Assembly (NCBI GenBank): GCA_013373625.1
Contig: JABXHM010000011.1
Location: forward strand, 1 to 64,000
Length of the DNA: 64,000 bases
Source: Alteromonadaceae bacterium
Lineage (GTDB): Bacteria > Pseudomonadota > Gammaproteobacteria > Enterobacterales > Alteromonadaceae
Direction: 5' to 3'
Numbering within the stretch: position 1 is the stretch's first letter; each line of letters begins with the position of its first letter. The notes beneath the pieces were generated by a model. That model worked only from the letters and a program-made list of their open reading frames with translations. It was not told the DNA's origin and made no database searches. Made by a program: the position numbers and the translations under genes. Below, piece by piece: positions 17,183-26,176 of this stretch.

Positions 17183-19726
17183 CTACATGGTCGAAATAGT
17201 TTGTTGTGCACGGGCACTTCCGACACTGCACGACTGTATGGTTGACAGCACAATTGAGAGCTTTTCTTCCAGGCCTGGAACATCCAGCCAATAAGCAAAA
17301 GCATCTGCCACCATGTTAGCCTCTGCTCCGGAGCAAGCTGTTAAAAAATTGTAGGGAAACCATTGTAACTGATCATCCGGGATGCGTTGGCTGATGCTGT
17401 CGCGATGTGACTGAATATAATCAGCCACAGTTTGGCGTAAATGGGGCTTAAAGGCGGGAAACTGAAAGCGATAATCAATGACATGACCTTTGGTCTTATC
17501 ACTTAACAGAAAGCGATAAAATAACCCGACATGCTGTGGCGTTGGGACATAACCCAAAGCATCCAGTAAATCTTCTTTCACCTCGATTTCAGCCGTTTCA
17601 AACAAAGCCAGCAAGCGATGATATTGTTTAATCGTTGAGTTTGACGTGACGACACGCAATACGGCAAGCCGTTTATCAATAGCTGCTAGTGGCGCAGAAG
17701 CCAGGTACTGCCGGGCAAAGCTGCTTGCCTGCGCAGAGCGCAGATAGAGGCCGTATAGCTCTAGCCACTTGCCGCCTGTTTTTTGCTGTATAAGTGTTTT
17801 CCAGGGTAGCGCTTCGGGTAACTGCTCTTGAATGTAGCGGGCATATTGGGTTTGCAGCGAAGTTGGGATCAATTCTATAAATGAATTGTTCAGAGCGTCG
17901 AGTGCATTGTCCACTGCCAGGCTATCTGAGGGCAATTCATTTAGCGTGCGAATTAAGCTATCTGTGTATAGCTTGTAGTTTAATCGCCCTGACTGCGCCA
18001 GTGCGTTGTTATTATCCATGTCGGCCAACCGTTCTGGTACAGAGAGCTTTGCTAATGGAAAAGCGTCACTCGTTGTTTGTTGCTGGTATCGAAAATACCC
18101 TGCGCCGTTGCCGCCTATAAAAATAGGTTGCTGCAATTTAATACCAGGCAGCAGCTGTTTTTGATGCGCAAGAACATACCGCTGGCTAACGACCTCTGTG
18201 CCATTCCACGATTTAATCGTTAAAGGAATCACCCAACGTTTCACCGTTTGTTGTTTGTCCTGATTATGAAATGGCTGCTGCATAACATAGACCTGCCCTT
18301 TCTCTGTTGTCATTGTCACCAGTGGGAAACCCGGTTGTTCGGTAAATGAAGTAACAATTTCGGGTACTAGCAGGTCGGGAGGGAATAAACCGGTAAAGTC
18401 TGCAGTCGTCACATTCCCGTTAACGTGTTGCGAGACATATTGACGAAACACACGCTTGAGTAACGATTGCCCTGCATGAGCCTCAATCATTTCCAACAGC
18501 GTGCGACCTTTAGTGTAATAAATTTGCCCTGCGCCCGCGGTATCAACCCGAGATTGCACTGACCGCTTTAAAGGCCTGGCAGTTTGGTTATCATCCCGAA
18601 AAGCGCTGGCCTGTGGCAGGTATGTACATGCTTGATTATCTGGCGAGTAATCCTGAATTACTTTAGCAGCAAAAAACTCCGTAAAGGATTCATTTAACCA
18701 ATAATCATCATACCACTGCATGGTTATCGCATTTCCAAACCACATATGGATCACTTCATGCGCAATCAATTTCCGAAAGACACACAACTCGGTGTCACTG
18801 GGGGTGCTGCCGGGCAACTGATTACTATTGAGTGCAACTAACCCAGTGTTTTCCATCGCCGCGATTGTGCCCAGTGGCGCAACAAAAAAATCCAGCTTAT
18901 GGTAAGGAAAAGGCGCGTTCAGATAATCCTGCATAAAACGAATAGTATGGTTTATCAGTGCAGGCATATCAGCGGGCAACGTGGGGGCGTTGTCAGACAA
19001 TGAATAGACATTTGAGTTAAAAATAGAATCGGTGAGCGGGGTCGCATTGAAATTGCCCACCGCCAGCGACAGCACATCGGTATTCATTCGCGGTGTAGGC
19101 GCAAACTCTATGATTTTCCTCGCGCCTTTGATTACCGTCGACACCGGCCTGGTCGTATGCACGGCACTCATACTTGCTGGAATATTAAGCGTAAAGGTAA
19201 AAGAGGTTTTCTTACTTGGCTCATCCAGTGACGGAAATACCCGGCGAGCTTCCATTTCCTGAAATTGAGAAAAAATGTAAGGATTACCCTTTGGTTCGCC
19301 GCGCAAGAATAACCCTTGCACACTATCGGCATCGTTCACGTGCCCGATAAACACCATTTTCAGCGTTGCTTCACCAATGATAGTCTGCGGTAGCGGATAG
19401 CGCACCATGTCAAAACCATCAGCCTGAGTGTCAGGCAATTGATGTTTGCGACCGTGATACTCAAGTTCAGCTGCCTTGATGGCCAGTCCATTGTTATGCA
19501 CAAAGAGAAATTCTGTCGGCCGGTCAATAGACAGTTTTATGGTGGTTTCACCGGTAAACTCGGCGCGTCCCGGCGTAATATTTAAATCAACAGCCTGCGA
19601 AGTTACAGATATCGAGTCGGGTAAACGGTGCTCTGCTGATAAGGCAACTGCCGACGCTGAAAAAAGAATGAAGTGTAACAACAACACCCGTTTGATGGAG
19701 CGAAACACCATTGAAAAATTTCTCAT
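17183..19726 (-). CDS. secreted M1-family aminopeptidase
   Basis: An 847-residue zinc aminopeptidase with a signal peptide (VLLLHFILFSASAVALSA). The zinc site is HEVIH at 323-327 with the third ligand Glu346 in WLNESFTEFF, and the exopeptidase motif is AAMENTG around residue 295, a variant of GAMEN. The C-terminal half (about 550-847) is the helical ERAP1-like domain. Expected to trim peptides in the periplasm or outside the cell. Start at 19726 lacks a good ribosome-binding site; ATG at 19711 is an alternative. Monocistronic. Confidence 0.9.
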   Translation of the reverse strand: MRNFSMVFRSIKRVLLLHFILFSASAVALSAEHRLPDSISVTSQAVDLNITPGRAEFTGETTIKLSIDRPTEFLFVHNNGLAIKAAELEYHGRKHQLPDTQADGFDMVRYPLPQTIIGEATLKMVFIGHVNDADSVQGLFLRGEPKGNPYIFSQFQEMEARRVFPSLDEPSKKTSFTFTLNIPASMSAVHTTRPVSTVIKGARKIIEFAPTPRMNTDVLSLAVGNFNATPLTDSIFNSNVYSLSDNAPTLPADMPALINHTIRFMQDYLNAPFPYHKLDFFVAPLGTIAAMENTGLVALNSNQLPGSTPSDTELCVFRKLIAHEVIHMWFGNAITMQWYDDYWLNESFTEFFAAKVIQDYSPDNQACTYLPQASAFRDDNQTARPLKRSVQSRVDTAGAGQIYYTKGRTLLEMIEAHAGQSLLKRVFRQYVSQHVNGNVTTADFTGLFPPDLLVPEIVTSFTEQPGFPLVTMTTEKGQVYVMQQPFHNQDKQQTVKRWVIPLTIKSWNGTEVVSQRYVLAHQKQLLPGIKLQQPIFIGGNGAGYFRYQQQTTSDAFPLAKLSVPERLADMDNNNALAQSGRLNYKLYTDSLIRTLNELPSDSLAVDNALDALNNSFIELIPTSLQTQYARYIQEQLPEALPWKTLIQQKTGGKWLELYGLYLRSAQASSFARQYLASAPLAAIDKRLAVLRVVTSNSTIKQYHRLLALFETAEIEVKEDLLDALGYVPTPQHVGLFYRFLLSDKTKGHVIDYRFQFPAFKPHLRQTVADYIQSHRDSISQRIPDDQLQWFPYNFLTACSGAEANMVADAFAYWLDVPGLEEKLSIVLSTIQSCSVGSARAQQTISTM

Positions 19727-19884
19727 TAATTATGTTCTGCCGCGAGAAGATAGGCCAAAGCTTACCGTCAGTCGCAATACAATACAAAGGGGATTTCGTG
19801 TCGTTTTTCTGCTGTAAACTACTGAATTGACTTGCTATTGCCATTATAAAATGAAAGTAAAGTTAAACCAGGGCAATAAACATG

Positions 19885-19906
19885 CGCGGATCAGTGGTGA
19901 TCCGCG
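19885..19906 (-). terminator. GC-rich hairpin downstream of mesD
   Basis: Perfect 9-base arms CGCGGATCA and TGATCCGCG with a 4-base loop, about 93 bases after the mesD stop. No T-run on either side, so it may be a transcript-end hairpin rather than an intrinsic terminator. Confidence 0.45.
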
Positions 19907-19998
19907 TTGACACTCATCCAGCATCATTGGAGAGGTTCAGGCCGATACAGCCAGGTAATTCTGCCGCCCTGAACATTAACATTGCTGAACGTTTTACT

Positions 19999-21036
19999 TT
20001 ATTTACTTAACTCGTTTCTAAGGATAGCGGCGCCAGCGCTTAGCGCTTGCAGTTTCGCTTCTGCAACCCTGCGCGGCAATGGTGCCATACCGCAGTTGGT
20101 CGATGGATAAAGCTTATCGGGGTCGACAAACTTAAATACATTGCGCAGCGTACTGGCGACTTCTTCAGGTGTTTCAATAGCATGGTTCGCTACATCGATG
20201 GCACCAACCATCACCTTCTTGCCACGAATAAGCTCAATGAGATCCATCGGCACCCGCGAGTTGTGACACTCCAATGAAATCATATCAATCGCAGAGCGTT
20301 GTAGTTTTGGGAACACCTCTTCGTATTGGCGCCATTCTGCACCTAACGATTTTTTCCAATCCGTATTCGCTTTTATGCCATAGCCATAGCAAATATGCAC
20401 CGCCGTTTCGCACTTAAGACCTTCAACGGCCTTTTCCAGCGCAGCAATGCCCCAGTCGTTAACTTCATCAAAAAACACGTTAAAGGCTGGCTCGTCAAAC
20501 TGAATGATATCCACACCTGCCGCTTCTAATTCTCTGGCTTCCTGATTGAGAATTTTGGCAAATTCCCAGGCCAGTTTCTCTCGGCTTTTATAGTGGCTGT
20601 CATACAGAGTGTCAATCATCGTCATAGGCCCTGGCAACGCCCATTTAATTGGCTGCTGAGTTTGCTGACGTAAATATTTGGCATCATCAACAAATACCGA
20701 TTGGGGTCGGGTTACCGCATCGACCACCACCGGCACGCTGGCATCGTAACGATTGCGAATTTTAACGGTTTTGCGCTGCGTAAAATCGACACCGCTTAAG
20801 TGCTCAATAAATGTCGTGACAAAGTGTTGGCGGGTTTGTTCGCCATCACTGATAATATCAATCCCGGCCTGTTGCTGAGCCAGCAAAGACAAACGCAGCG
20901 CATCCTGTTTGCCCTCAATAAGTTCGTCATCCTGTAATTTCCAGGGCGACCACAGTGTTTCTGGTTGTGCCAACCAGACGGGCTTGGGCAGGCTGCCAGC
21001 AATGGATGTGGGTAAAAGTGTTTTCATAATAGTCAT
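19999..21036 (-). CDS. mesD: folate-independent methionine synthase MesD
   Basis: A 345-residue protein homologous to the catalytic C-terminal half of MetE, lacking the folate-binding N-terminal half. The zinc ligands expected from MetE are present: His214 and Cys216 in AVHICYGYG, Glu256 in ISLECHN and Cys315 in STNCGMAPL. The substrate-proximal FDEPAF is at 180-185. The gene is followed from upstream by a DUF1852 gene, and this pairing defines MesD-MesX, a methionine synthase reported to need MesX and oxygen; the methyl donor is not established. ATG at 21036 or 21027 are both possible and neither has a clear ribosome-binding site. It lies 18 bases after mesX, so the two are co-transcribed. 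Confidence 0.88.
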   Translation of the reverse strand: MTIMKTLLPTSIAGSLPKPVWLAQPETLWSPWKLQDDELIEGKQDALRLSLLAQQQAGIDIISDGEQTRQHFVTTFIEHLSGVDFTQRKTVKIRNRYDASVPVVVDAVTRPQSVFVDDAKYLRQQTQQPIKWALPGPMTMIDTLYDSHYKSREKLAWEFAKILNQEARELEAAGVDIIQFDEPAFNVFFDEVNDWGIAALEKAVEGLKCETAVHICYGYGIKANTDWKKSLGAEWRQYEEVFPKLQRSAIDMISLECHNSRVPMDLIELIRGKKVMVGAIDVANHAIETPEEVASTLRNVFKFVDPDKLYPSTNCGMAPLPRRVAEAKLQALSAGAAILRNELSK

Positions 21037-21054
21037 ACTGTTCGTTTTACTGAG

Positions 21055-22032
21055 TTACGTGGCGCAGTTCGCAGACCACTGTTCAAGCACTGTTTGGTAA
21101 GGTTTAATAAAGTGCTGCTCGACAAATTTGCCTTGTTTCACTGCTAAATGGCTGCGCTCTTCACGGTCATACTGAATTTGCGTAACCGAGTGATCAGGAT
21201 GTTTTAAGTTGGGTTGATAGCACTTTCCCGCAACGGCATTGGCATTGTAGATTTCCGGCCGATAGATCTTTTGGAATGTCTCCATGGTGCTGATAGTACT
21301 GATGAGCTCAAGGTGTGAGTAATCATTAAGCAGATCGCCAAAGAAGTAAAAAGCCAGTGGAGCCACGCTGTTTGGCGGCATAAAATAGCGCACCTGCAGA
21401 CCCATCTTGCGAAAATACTGCTCAGTTAACGACGATTCATTTGGCTGATATTCAACACCTAATATCGGATGCTGATTTTCGGTGCGATGATACACTTTGT
21501 TTTCAGACACGCTGAGGCAGATCACTGGCGGCTTCTCAAAGTGAGATTTATAAACATCAGAGTTCACAAAATGCTTAAAGATTTTACCATGCAATTCACC
21601 AAAGCTTTGCGGAATACTAAATTGCGCTTGATCCTTGTTGTGATCAGGCAGTACAACACTGAAATCATAGTCGCGCACGTAAGAGGAAAAGTTATTGCCC
21701 ACAATGCCGGCAATGCGCTTTTCCGTGATGCGATCCACAATGGTAGCCTTGAGCATTTCAATGGTAGGGAACCCTTCCCCCTTACCCGCGATATCCATTT
21801 CAACAGAGATAATGTCCAGCTCAACTGAATACCGGTTGCCTTCAGCATTGTCCCAATGGGCTAACGCATTAAAACGGTTATCCACCATTTTGAGGGTGTT
21901 GCGCAGATTCTCACGGCGCATACTACCGCGCGCCAAATTTGCAAAGTTAGTGGTAATGCGTGTGTTGTCTGATGGCGTGTAGTTTTCATCAAAACTAACG
22001 CTCTTAATTGTAAATCTAACGTCGTTATTCAT
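21055..22032 (-). CDS. mesX: MesX (DUF1852), partner of methionine synthase MesD
   Basis: A 325-residue soluble protein of the DUF1852 family. I choose the ATG at 22032 (MNNDVRFTIKSVSFDENY), the conserved N-terminus; the reading frame stays open upstream but that sequence is non-coding in character. Conserved stretches include TTNFANLARGSMRRENLRNTLKMVDNRFNALAHWDN and VRYFMPPNSVAPLAFYFFGDLL. MesX is required for MesD-dependent methionine synthesis in Acinetobacter; its chemistry is not known, and formation or delivery of the methyl group is one idea. First gene of the mesX-mesD operon, behind a structured leader. Confidence 0.88.
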   Translation of the reverse strand: MNNDVRFTIKSVSFDENYTPSDNTRITTNFANLARGSMRRENLRNTLKMVDNRFNALAHWDNAEGNRYSVELDIISVEMDIAGKGEGFPTIEMLKATIVDRITEKRIAGIVGNNFSSYVRDYDFSVVLPDHNKDQAQFSIPQSFGELHGKIFKHFVNSDVYKSHFEKPPVICLSVSENKVYHRTENQHPILGVEYQPNESSLTEQYFRKMGLQVRYFMPPNSVAPLAFYFFGDLLNDYSHLELISTISTMETFQKIYRPEIYNANAVAGKCYQPNLKHPDHSVTQIQYDREERSHLAVKQGKFVEQHFIKPYQTVLEQWSANCAT

Positions 22033-22035
22033 CAT

Positions 22036-22158
22036 GATTCGCATTCTATTTTGTGAGATCAAACCTATTTTATGCATGGTTTTAGCTGAGGACTCAGCTC
22101 CAGCATGCACGTTCAACCAGCCGCTGTGGCTGTGGTTGAGACTACGGGTAGATTTATA
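22036..22158 (-). promoter_or_regulatory. structured 5' leader and promoter of mesXD
   Basis: Minus-strand TATAAA at 22158-22153 is a candidate -10, giving a leader of about 110 bases. In the leader, P1 pairs TCAACC..AGCC with GGCT/GGTTGA (22139-22113, 10 pairs with a 2-base bulge). P2 pairs TGCATG (22109-22104) with CATGCA (22078-22073) and encloses P3, AGCTGA/TCAGCT with a GTCC loop (22099-22084). Consecutive nested helices just before a start codon suggest a regulatory RNA. No known riboswitch consensus is recognised. Confidence 0.45.
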
Positions 22159-22201
22159 CGCAAATATTTACATGAATAAAAATGACTTTATTGCATTAAT
22201 A

Positions 22202-22218
22202 CATGAGTGTATCTCATG
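22202..22218. repeat. perfect inverted repeat upstream of mesX promoter
   Basis: CATGAG (22202-22207) and CTCATG (22213-22218), spacer TGTAT. It lies about 45 bases upstream of the candidate -10, a position suited to an activator site. The binding protein is unknown. Confidence 0.4.
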
Positions 22219-22272
22219 ATTTATAAAAAGTAGTGGCTATGACGGTTGCAAAAATGCAAGCAGGCTTCTGCT

Positions 22273-22308
22273 CTTTACCATACAAGCTATAGCTTTTGCA
22301 TGGTAAAG
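22273..22308. repeat. 36-base inverted repeat
   Basis: Perfect 9-base arms CTTTACCAT (22273-22281) and ATGGTAAAG (22300-22308) enclose a second small palindrome AGCT-AT-AGCT. It lies downstream of the DUF1206 stop codon and may be the transcript end of that gene, but there is no T-run. Confidence 0.5.
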
Positions 22309-22430
22309 GGCGTTAAACCCCGTTTGTGTATAGCGTTAGAGGCGGAAGTCACCAGGTAGCGATAGACACCACGCAGTGACACACTGATTAACAGGTTTAA
22401 CAAACGGCGTTCGTCTTTTGGAAAAGTCAG

Positions 22431-23234
22431 TCAGATGCGGCGATATTTAGCTTCAAACGCGCAATAGACACCGAACATAATAAAGCCGATACCAATCGCC
22501 CCCAACAAGTAAGGCCCAAAGCTTTGCTCAGTAAGCGTGGCTAATGCCTGTTGCAAACCGCCTGCTTCCGATGCGTCGTGGCGGTAAGCCGCTATCATAA
22601 AAAAGCTGCCCACCAGCAGGTATACCACGCCTCTGGCAGTGTAACCAATACGGCCAGCGTAACAGGTTGCTTTTTGTACAGCCAGCGAGAGTTTGTCGGT
22701 TTCAAACTTATCCATAAAATCAGCTTTAACTGCATGTTTGAACTGAATAAAAGCAAAGATGAGTACCGCAGCGCCAATAACCGCCACCAAGGCCATACCC
22801 CATTCATATTGCAGTAATTGCGCACTTAACTGCTCGCTGTTGGAGCCTTTCTTTTCACCCGAAGAGTCTTCACCCGTCAGTACTTTTATTCCCAAAAACG
22901 CTGCCCCAAAATAAAAAAGCCCCGAAACGAACAGGAATAATCGCATGATGATATCTTTGGCTTTAGTCATATCCAGAGACTCGGTGTTTAACATGCCCTG
23001 CAACCACCGCCATAGCGCATAGCACACCAGACCAGCGATCACAGCTATCAGTAAAAACTGCCCGAACGGTTGGGACTGTACGGTTTCAAAAACATGCTTT
23101 TGCGTGTTTTTTTCATGACTGACGGCAGAAATTACCGACGACAATATAAATAGACCAAGTAATGTATACATGACCGTTTTGGCACTGTAGCCCGCACTGG
23201 CAATCGCGCTCAATACTTTTGAAGAGTTGCCCAT
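22431..23234 (-). CDS. DUF1206 membrane protein
   Basis: A 267-residue integral membrane protein with about six hydrophobic helices arranged as three two-helix repeats, the DUF1206 pattern. Each repeat starts with a similar short motif: GYSAKTVMYTLLGLF (15-29), MRLFLFVSGLFYFGAAFLG and GRIGYTARGVVYLLVGSFF. A charged, Ser/Gly-rich cytoplasmic or periplasmic loop (TGEDSSGEKKGSNSEQ) lies before the fourth helix. The ATG has AGGAG upstream. Function of the family is unknown; monocistronic. Confidence 0.88.
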   Translation of the reverse strand: MGNSSKVLSAIASAGYSAKTVMYTLLGLFILSSVISAVSHEKNTQKHVFETVQSQPFGQFLLIAVIAGLVCYALWRWLQGMLNTESLDMTKAKDIIMRLFLFVSGLFYFGAAFLGIKVLTGEDSSGEKKGSNSEQLSAQLLQYEWGMALVAVIGAAVLIFAFIQFKHAVKADFMDKFETDKLSLAVQKATCYAGRIGYTARGVVYLLVGSFFMIAAYRHDASEAGGLQQALATLTEQSFGPYLLGAIGIGFIMFGVYCAFEAKYRRI

Positions 23235-23430
23235 TGGCGGCTCCTGATCGTTAAATGCTTAAATATACACAAAGCTACTTCAAGAACTACGCCAGAGCTG
23301 GAGGATATTGAAATTTATATTTCTATGGATTTACTCATACGCATAGAGTGGGCTAAATAACAGAGGTTTGTTTACGTTGTGGCTGTCATGTATAAGCGAC
23401 ATGCCCAAGCATAGTAATGAATAGCACCAA

Positions 23431-23856
23431 TCATTCCTTTAAAGCCCGGGCTATTGCAGCTTTGTATTGATTGGCGTCGAATACCAGGTCAGGAAACGCT
23501 TTGTAGCTCCAAAACAGCCCTTGTGATTTTTGGTCGCGTTTGTCGCGATAAGGGTTTTCCCATCGGCCCCAACTGACGTACTCATCAAAGGTGAGTACTT
23601 CGCCAGTCACAAACCAGCACTCAGTAACACCACAATCACATCCCAGCGGCATAAAGCGGCTGCCTGCAGTACAAAGCTCAGACTGCAAAGCCTTCTCGGA
23701 CAACGCATCGGTGTATGCGCCATTGATTCGCTGACTATACTGCGCCTCATAATCACGAAACAAGTCCACCAGCGGTGCATCGTCTACAAGGACCTGGTAG
23801 ATACGCCTGCGCGCAGCATCTTCATCGATGGATTTAATGCAAATCGTATTTAGCAT
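23431..23856 (-). CDS. hypothetical protein with clustered cysteines
   Basis: Not recognised. I take the ATG at 23856 (141 residues); the longer frame needs a TTG start at 23874. The protein is soluble and acidic at its N-terminus, with a central FMPLGCDCGVTECWFVTGEVLTFDEY segment: Cys-x-Cys-x4-Cys could bind a metal. The remainder (WGRWENPYRDKRDQKSQGLFW, then FPDLVFDANQYKAAIARAL) looks like a compact alpha/beta domain. No signal peptide. Stand-alone gene between DUF1206 and the helicase. Confidence 0.6.
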   Translation of the reverse strand: MLNTICIKSIDEDAARRRIYQVLVDDAPLVDLFRDYEAQYSQRINGAYTDALSEKALQSELCTAGSRFMPLGCDCGVTECWFVTGEVLTFDEYVSWGRWENPYRDKRDQKSQGLFWSYKAFPDLVFDANQYKAAIARALKE

Positions 23857-24150
23857 AGCGGCTTCTACTGGCAACGTTTAATCTACAAGAATTAACTACT
23901 TTGTATTAAAAAACAATGACTGTCTTTAAATACGCTAAGCAAATTAGACAGCCACCCTCAATGGCTGCACAATAGTCACCTGGCCTGGCATAGTCATCTG
24001 ATTCACCTGGCATAATTACCGTCTCGGCTTTTGCTGGCTTTACCTGCTCAAGCCACAAGTCTTATCTGTCTGTATGGGCGTTGAAATATATTACGTGTCT
24101 ACGTTCATAGTTACCTTTAAATGGCATCACGCCAGGGAATAATTAGCCCA

Positions 24151-26118
24151 ATGAGTTCAGATTACACCGCGATTTTACACAAGCTGTTTGGATTTGAGTC
24201 TTTTCGCGATGGTCAACAGGACGTCGTAGACAGTCTGTTGAACCAGCGGTCAGCATTAGCGATTTTCCCAACCGGCTCGGGCAAGTCGTTGTGTTACCAG
24301 TTTGTGGCAACTCAACTGCCCAATTTAACCCTGGTTGTGTCGCCACTATTAGCGTTGATGAAAGATCAGCTCGCCTTTTTGCACAGTAAGGGGATCGCTG
24401 CGGCCAGTATCGATTCCACCCTAACGCCAGAACAAAATAAACAGGTGATGAAGGATATACGTTCAGGAGAATGCAAAATCCTGATGGTATCGGTAGAGCG
24501 ATTTAAAAACGAACGGTTCAGGCAGTTTATCGCCTCTATTAACGTGTCGATGTTGGTAGTCGATGAAGCCCACTGTATATCGGAATGGGGGCACAATTTT
24601 CGGCCTGACTATTTAAAATTGCCTGCCTATCAACAAGACTTAAATATCCCATTGGTTTTGCTTTTAACCGCCACGGCAACAAAAAAAGTTAAGCAAGACA
24701 TGGCTCGCCGTTTTGCCATCGACAACTCCGATATAGTGCAAACCGGTTTCTACAGGGCTAATCTGAATTTGAACGTTCTGCCAGTAACGCAAGCCAGTAT
24801 AGATCAGGCGTTACTGCAGACACTCGATCAACAAACTGGCGCCGGTATTGTGTATGTCACCTTGCAGCACACAGCTGAGCAAGTGGCGCGTTTTTTACAG
24901 CAACAGGGAATAAAAGCATGTGCCTATCATGCTGGGTTAGACAATGGTGTTCGGCAACACATCCAACAAGACTTTATGCAAAACAACCTGCAGGTAGTGG
25001 TGGCGACTATTGCCTTTGGCATGGGGATCGACAAATCAGATATCCGCTTTGTGGTGCATTACGATTTGCCCAAGTCGATTGAAAACTACAGCCAGGAAAT
25101 TGGTCGCGGAGGGCGCGACGGGCAAAGTGCCAACTGCACGGTACTGGCAAACTTAGATGGCCTGGTAACCATAGAAAATTTTGTTTATGGCGACACGCCC
25201 GACCTGGTTGCCATTCAAAAAGTTATCAACGACATTGCCGCCCAAGACGCAGACACATCAGGTAGTGATACGTTTCAGTGGGAAACGCAAATCAACAGTT
25301 TATCTGTATTGAGTAATATTCGTCAGTTGCCCTTGAAAACCCTGTTGGTACAACTTGAATTAGCCGACGTTATTCGCCCATTATATGCCTATTTTGCCGA
25401 ATTTAAATACCGCTTTATTACCGACAAATCCGATATTTTGAGCCTGTTTTCTGCAGAGCGAAGTGATTTCCTCAGCGCCGTATTTAGCCATACCGACATG
25501 AAAAAAACCTGGGGACAAGTGAATTTTGACAATATTTACCAGCACTATGGCGCAGAGCGTAGCAGAGTGATAAAAGCCCTGGAGTATTTACACGCCCATC
25601 AGCACATTGAGTTAGTAACGCGGCTGATCACCGATGTATACGAAGTAAACCAGTTAGCACTATCAGAGGCCGACCTTACGGCAAAATTAGCGCGGTATTT
25701 TGCCGAAAACGAACGTAAAGAAATACAACGTATCGCCGCACTGGTTCGGTTCTTTGAACTGGATAGCTGTTTAAATTATAACTTGTCGGCCTATTTTGAC
25801 GATCAGCAGGCGCCGGAAAAATGCGGGCACTGCAGCGTTTGCAACGGCCAGATTGCCAAACTGGACTATTCAAGCCCGATCCCCACGCCAGATGAAGCCC
25901 AAGTTGCAGCGGCTATGACAGCGCTTAACCGGTATCTTGAAGGCAAGTTCGACGGTTCACTTACTGAGTCAATCTATTGCCGATTTTTAACCGCTATGGC
26001 AATGCCCTTATTTACGCGATTAAAAATAAAACAGGTTACCGGCTTTGGATGCTGCGAACAGTGCCGCTATGCAGATGTAAAAGCCATTGTTGGGTCATTG
26101 ATGCCGGCCCACAGTTAG
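24151..26118 (+). CDS. RecQ-family ATP-dependent DNA helicase
   Basis: A 3'-5' superfamily 2 helicase, about 655 residues from the ATG at 24151 (MSSDYTAILHKLFGFESFRDGQQDVV); an ATG ten codons upstream is possible. Motif 0 is FRDGQQDVV, Walker A is PTGSGKSLCYQ, motif II is VVDEAHCISEWG, and motif VI is QEIGRGGRDG. The RecQ zinc-binding helix bundle is shown by CGHCSVC near residue 565 with an earlier Cys in DSCLNY, and a second group CCEQCRYADVK is close to the C-terminus. No HRDC domain is evident, so this is probably a RecQ-like paralogue and not the main RecQ. Role: repair or recombination intermediate processing. Confidence 0.9.
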   Translation: MSSDYTAILHKLFGFESFRDGQQDVVDSLLNQRSALAIFPTGSGKSLCYQFVATQLPNLTLVVSPLLALMKDQLAFLHSKGIAAASIDSTLTPEQNKQVMKDIRSGECKILMVSVERFKNERFRQFIASINVSMLVVDEAHCISEWGHNFRPDYLKLPAYQQDLNIPLVLLLTATATKKVKQDMARRFAIDNSDIVQTGFYRANLNLNVLPVTQASIDQALLQTLDQQTGAGIVYVTLQHTAEQVARFLQQQGIKACAYHAGLDNGVRQHIQQDFMQNNLQVVVATIAFGMGIDKSDIRFVVHYDLPKSIENYSQEIGRGGRDGQSANCTVLANLDGLVTIENFVYGDTPDLVAIQKVINDIAAQDADTSGSDTFQWETQINSLSVLSNIRQLPLKTLLVQLELADVIRPLYAYFAEFKYRFITDKSDILSLFSAERSDFLSAVFSHTDMKKTWGQVNFDNIYQHYGAERSRVIKALEYLHAHQHIELVTRLITDVYEVNQLALSEADLTAKLARYFAENERKEIQRIAALVRFFELDSCLNYNLSAYFDDQQAPEKCGHCSVCNGQIAKLDYSSPIPTPDEAQVAAAMTALNRYLEGKFDGSLTESIYCRFLTAMAMPLFTRLKIKQVTGFGCCEQCRYADVKAIVGSLMPAHS

Positions 26119-26176
26119 TACGCTCACTTGCACGTTTTTGAAAACCCCCCTACAGATAGCGTAAGCAAGCCCTTGA

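Noticed and set aside
22036..22430. MetJ box or SAM riboswitch before mesX
   Set aside because: No AGACGTCT-type repeats and no SAM-I/II consensus could be read; the leader is reported as structured RNA only.
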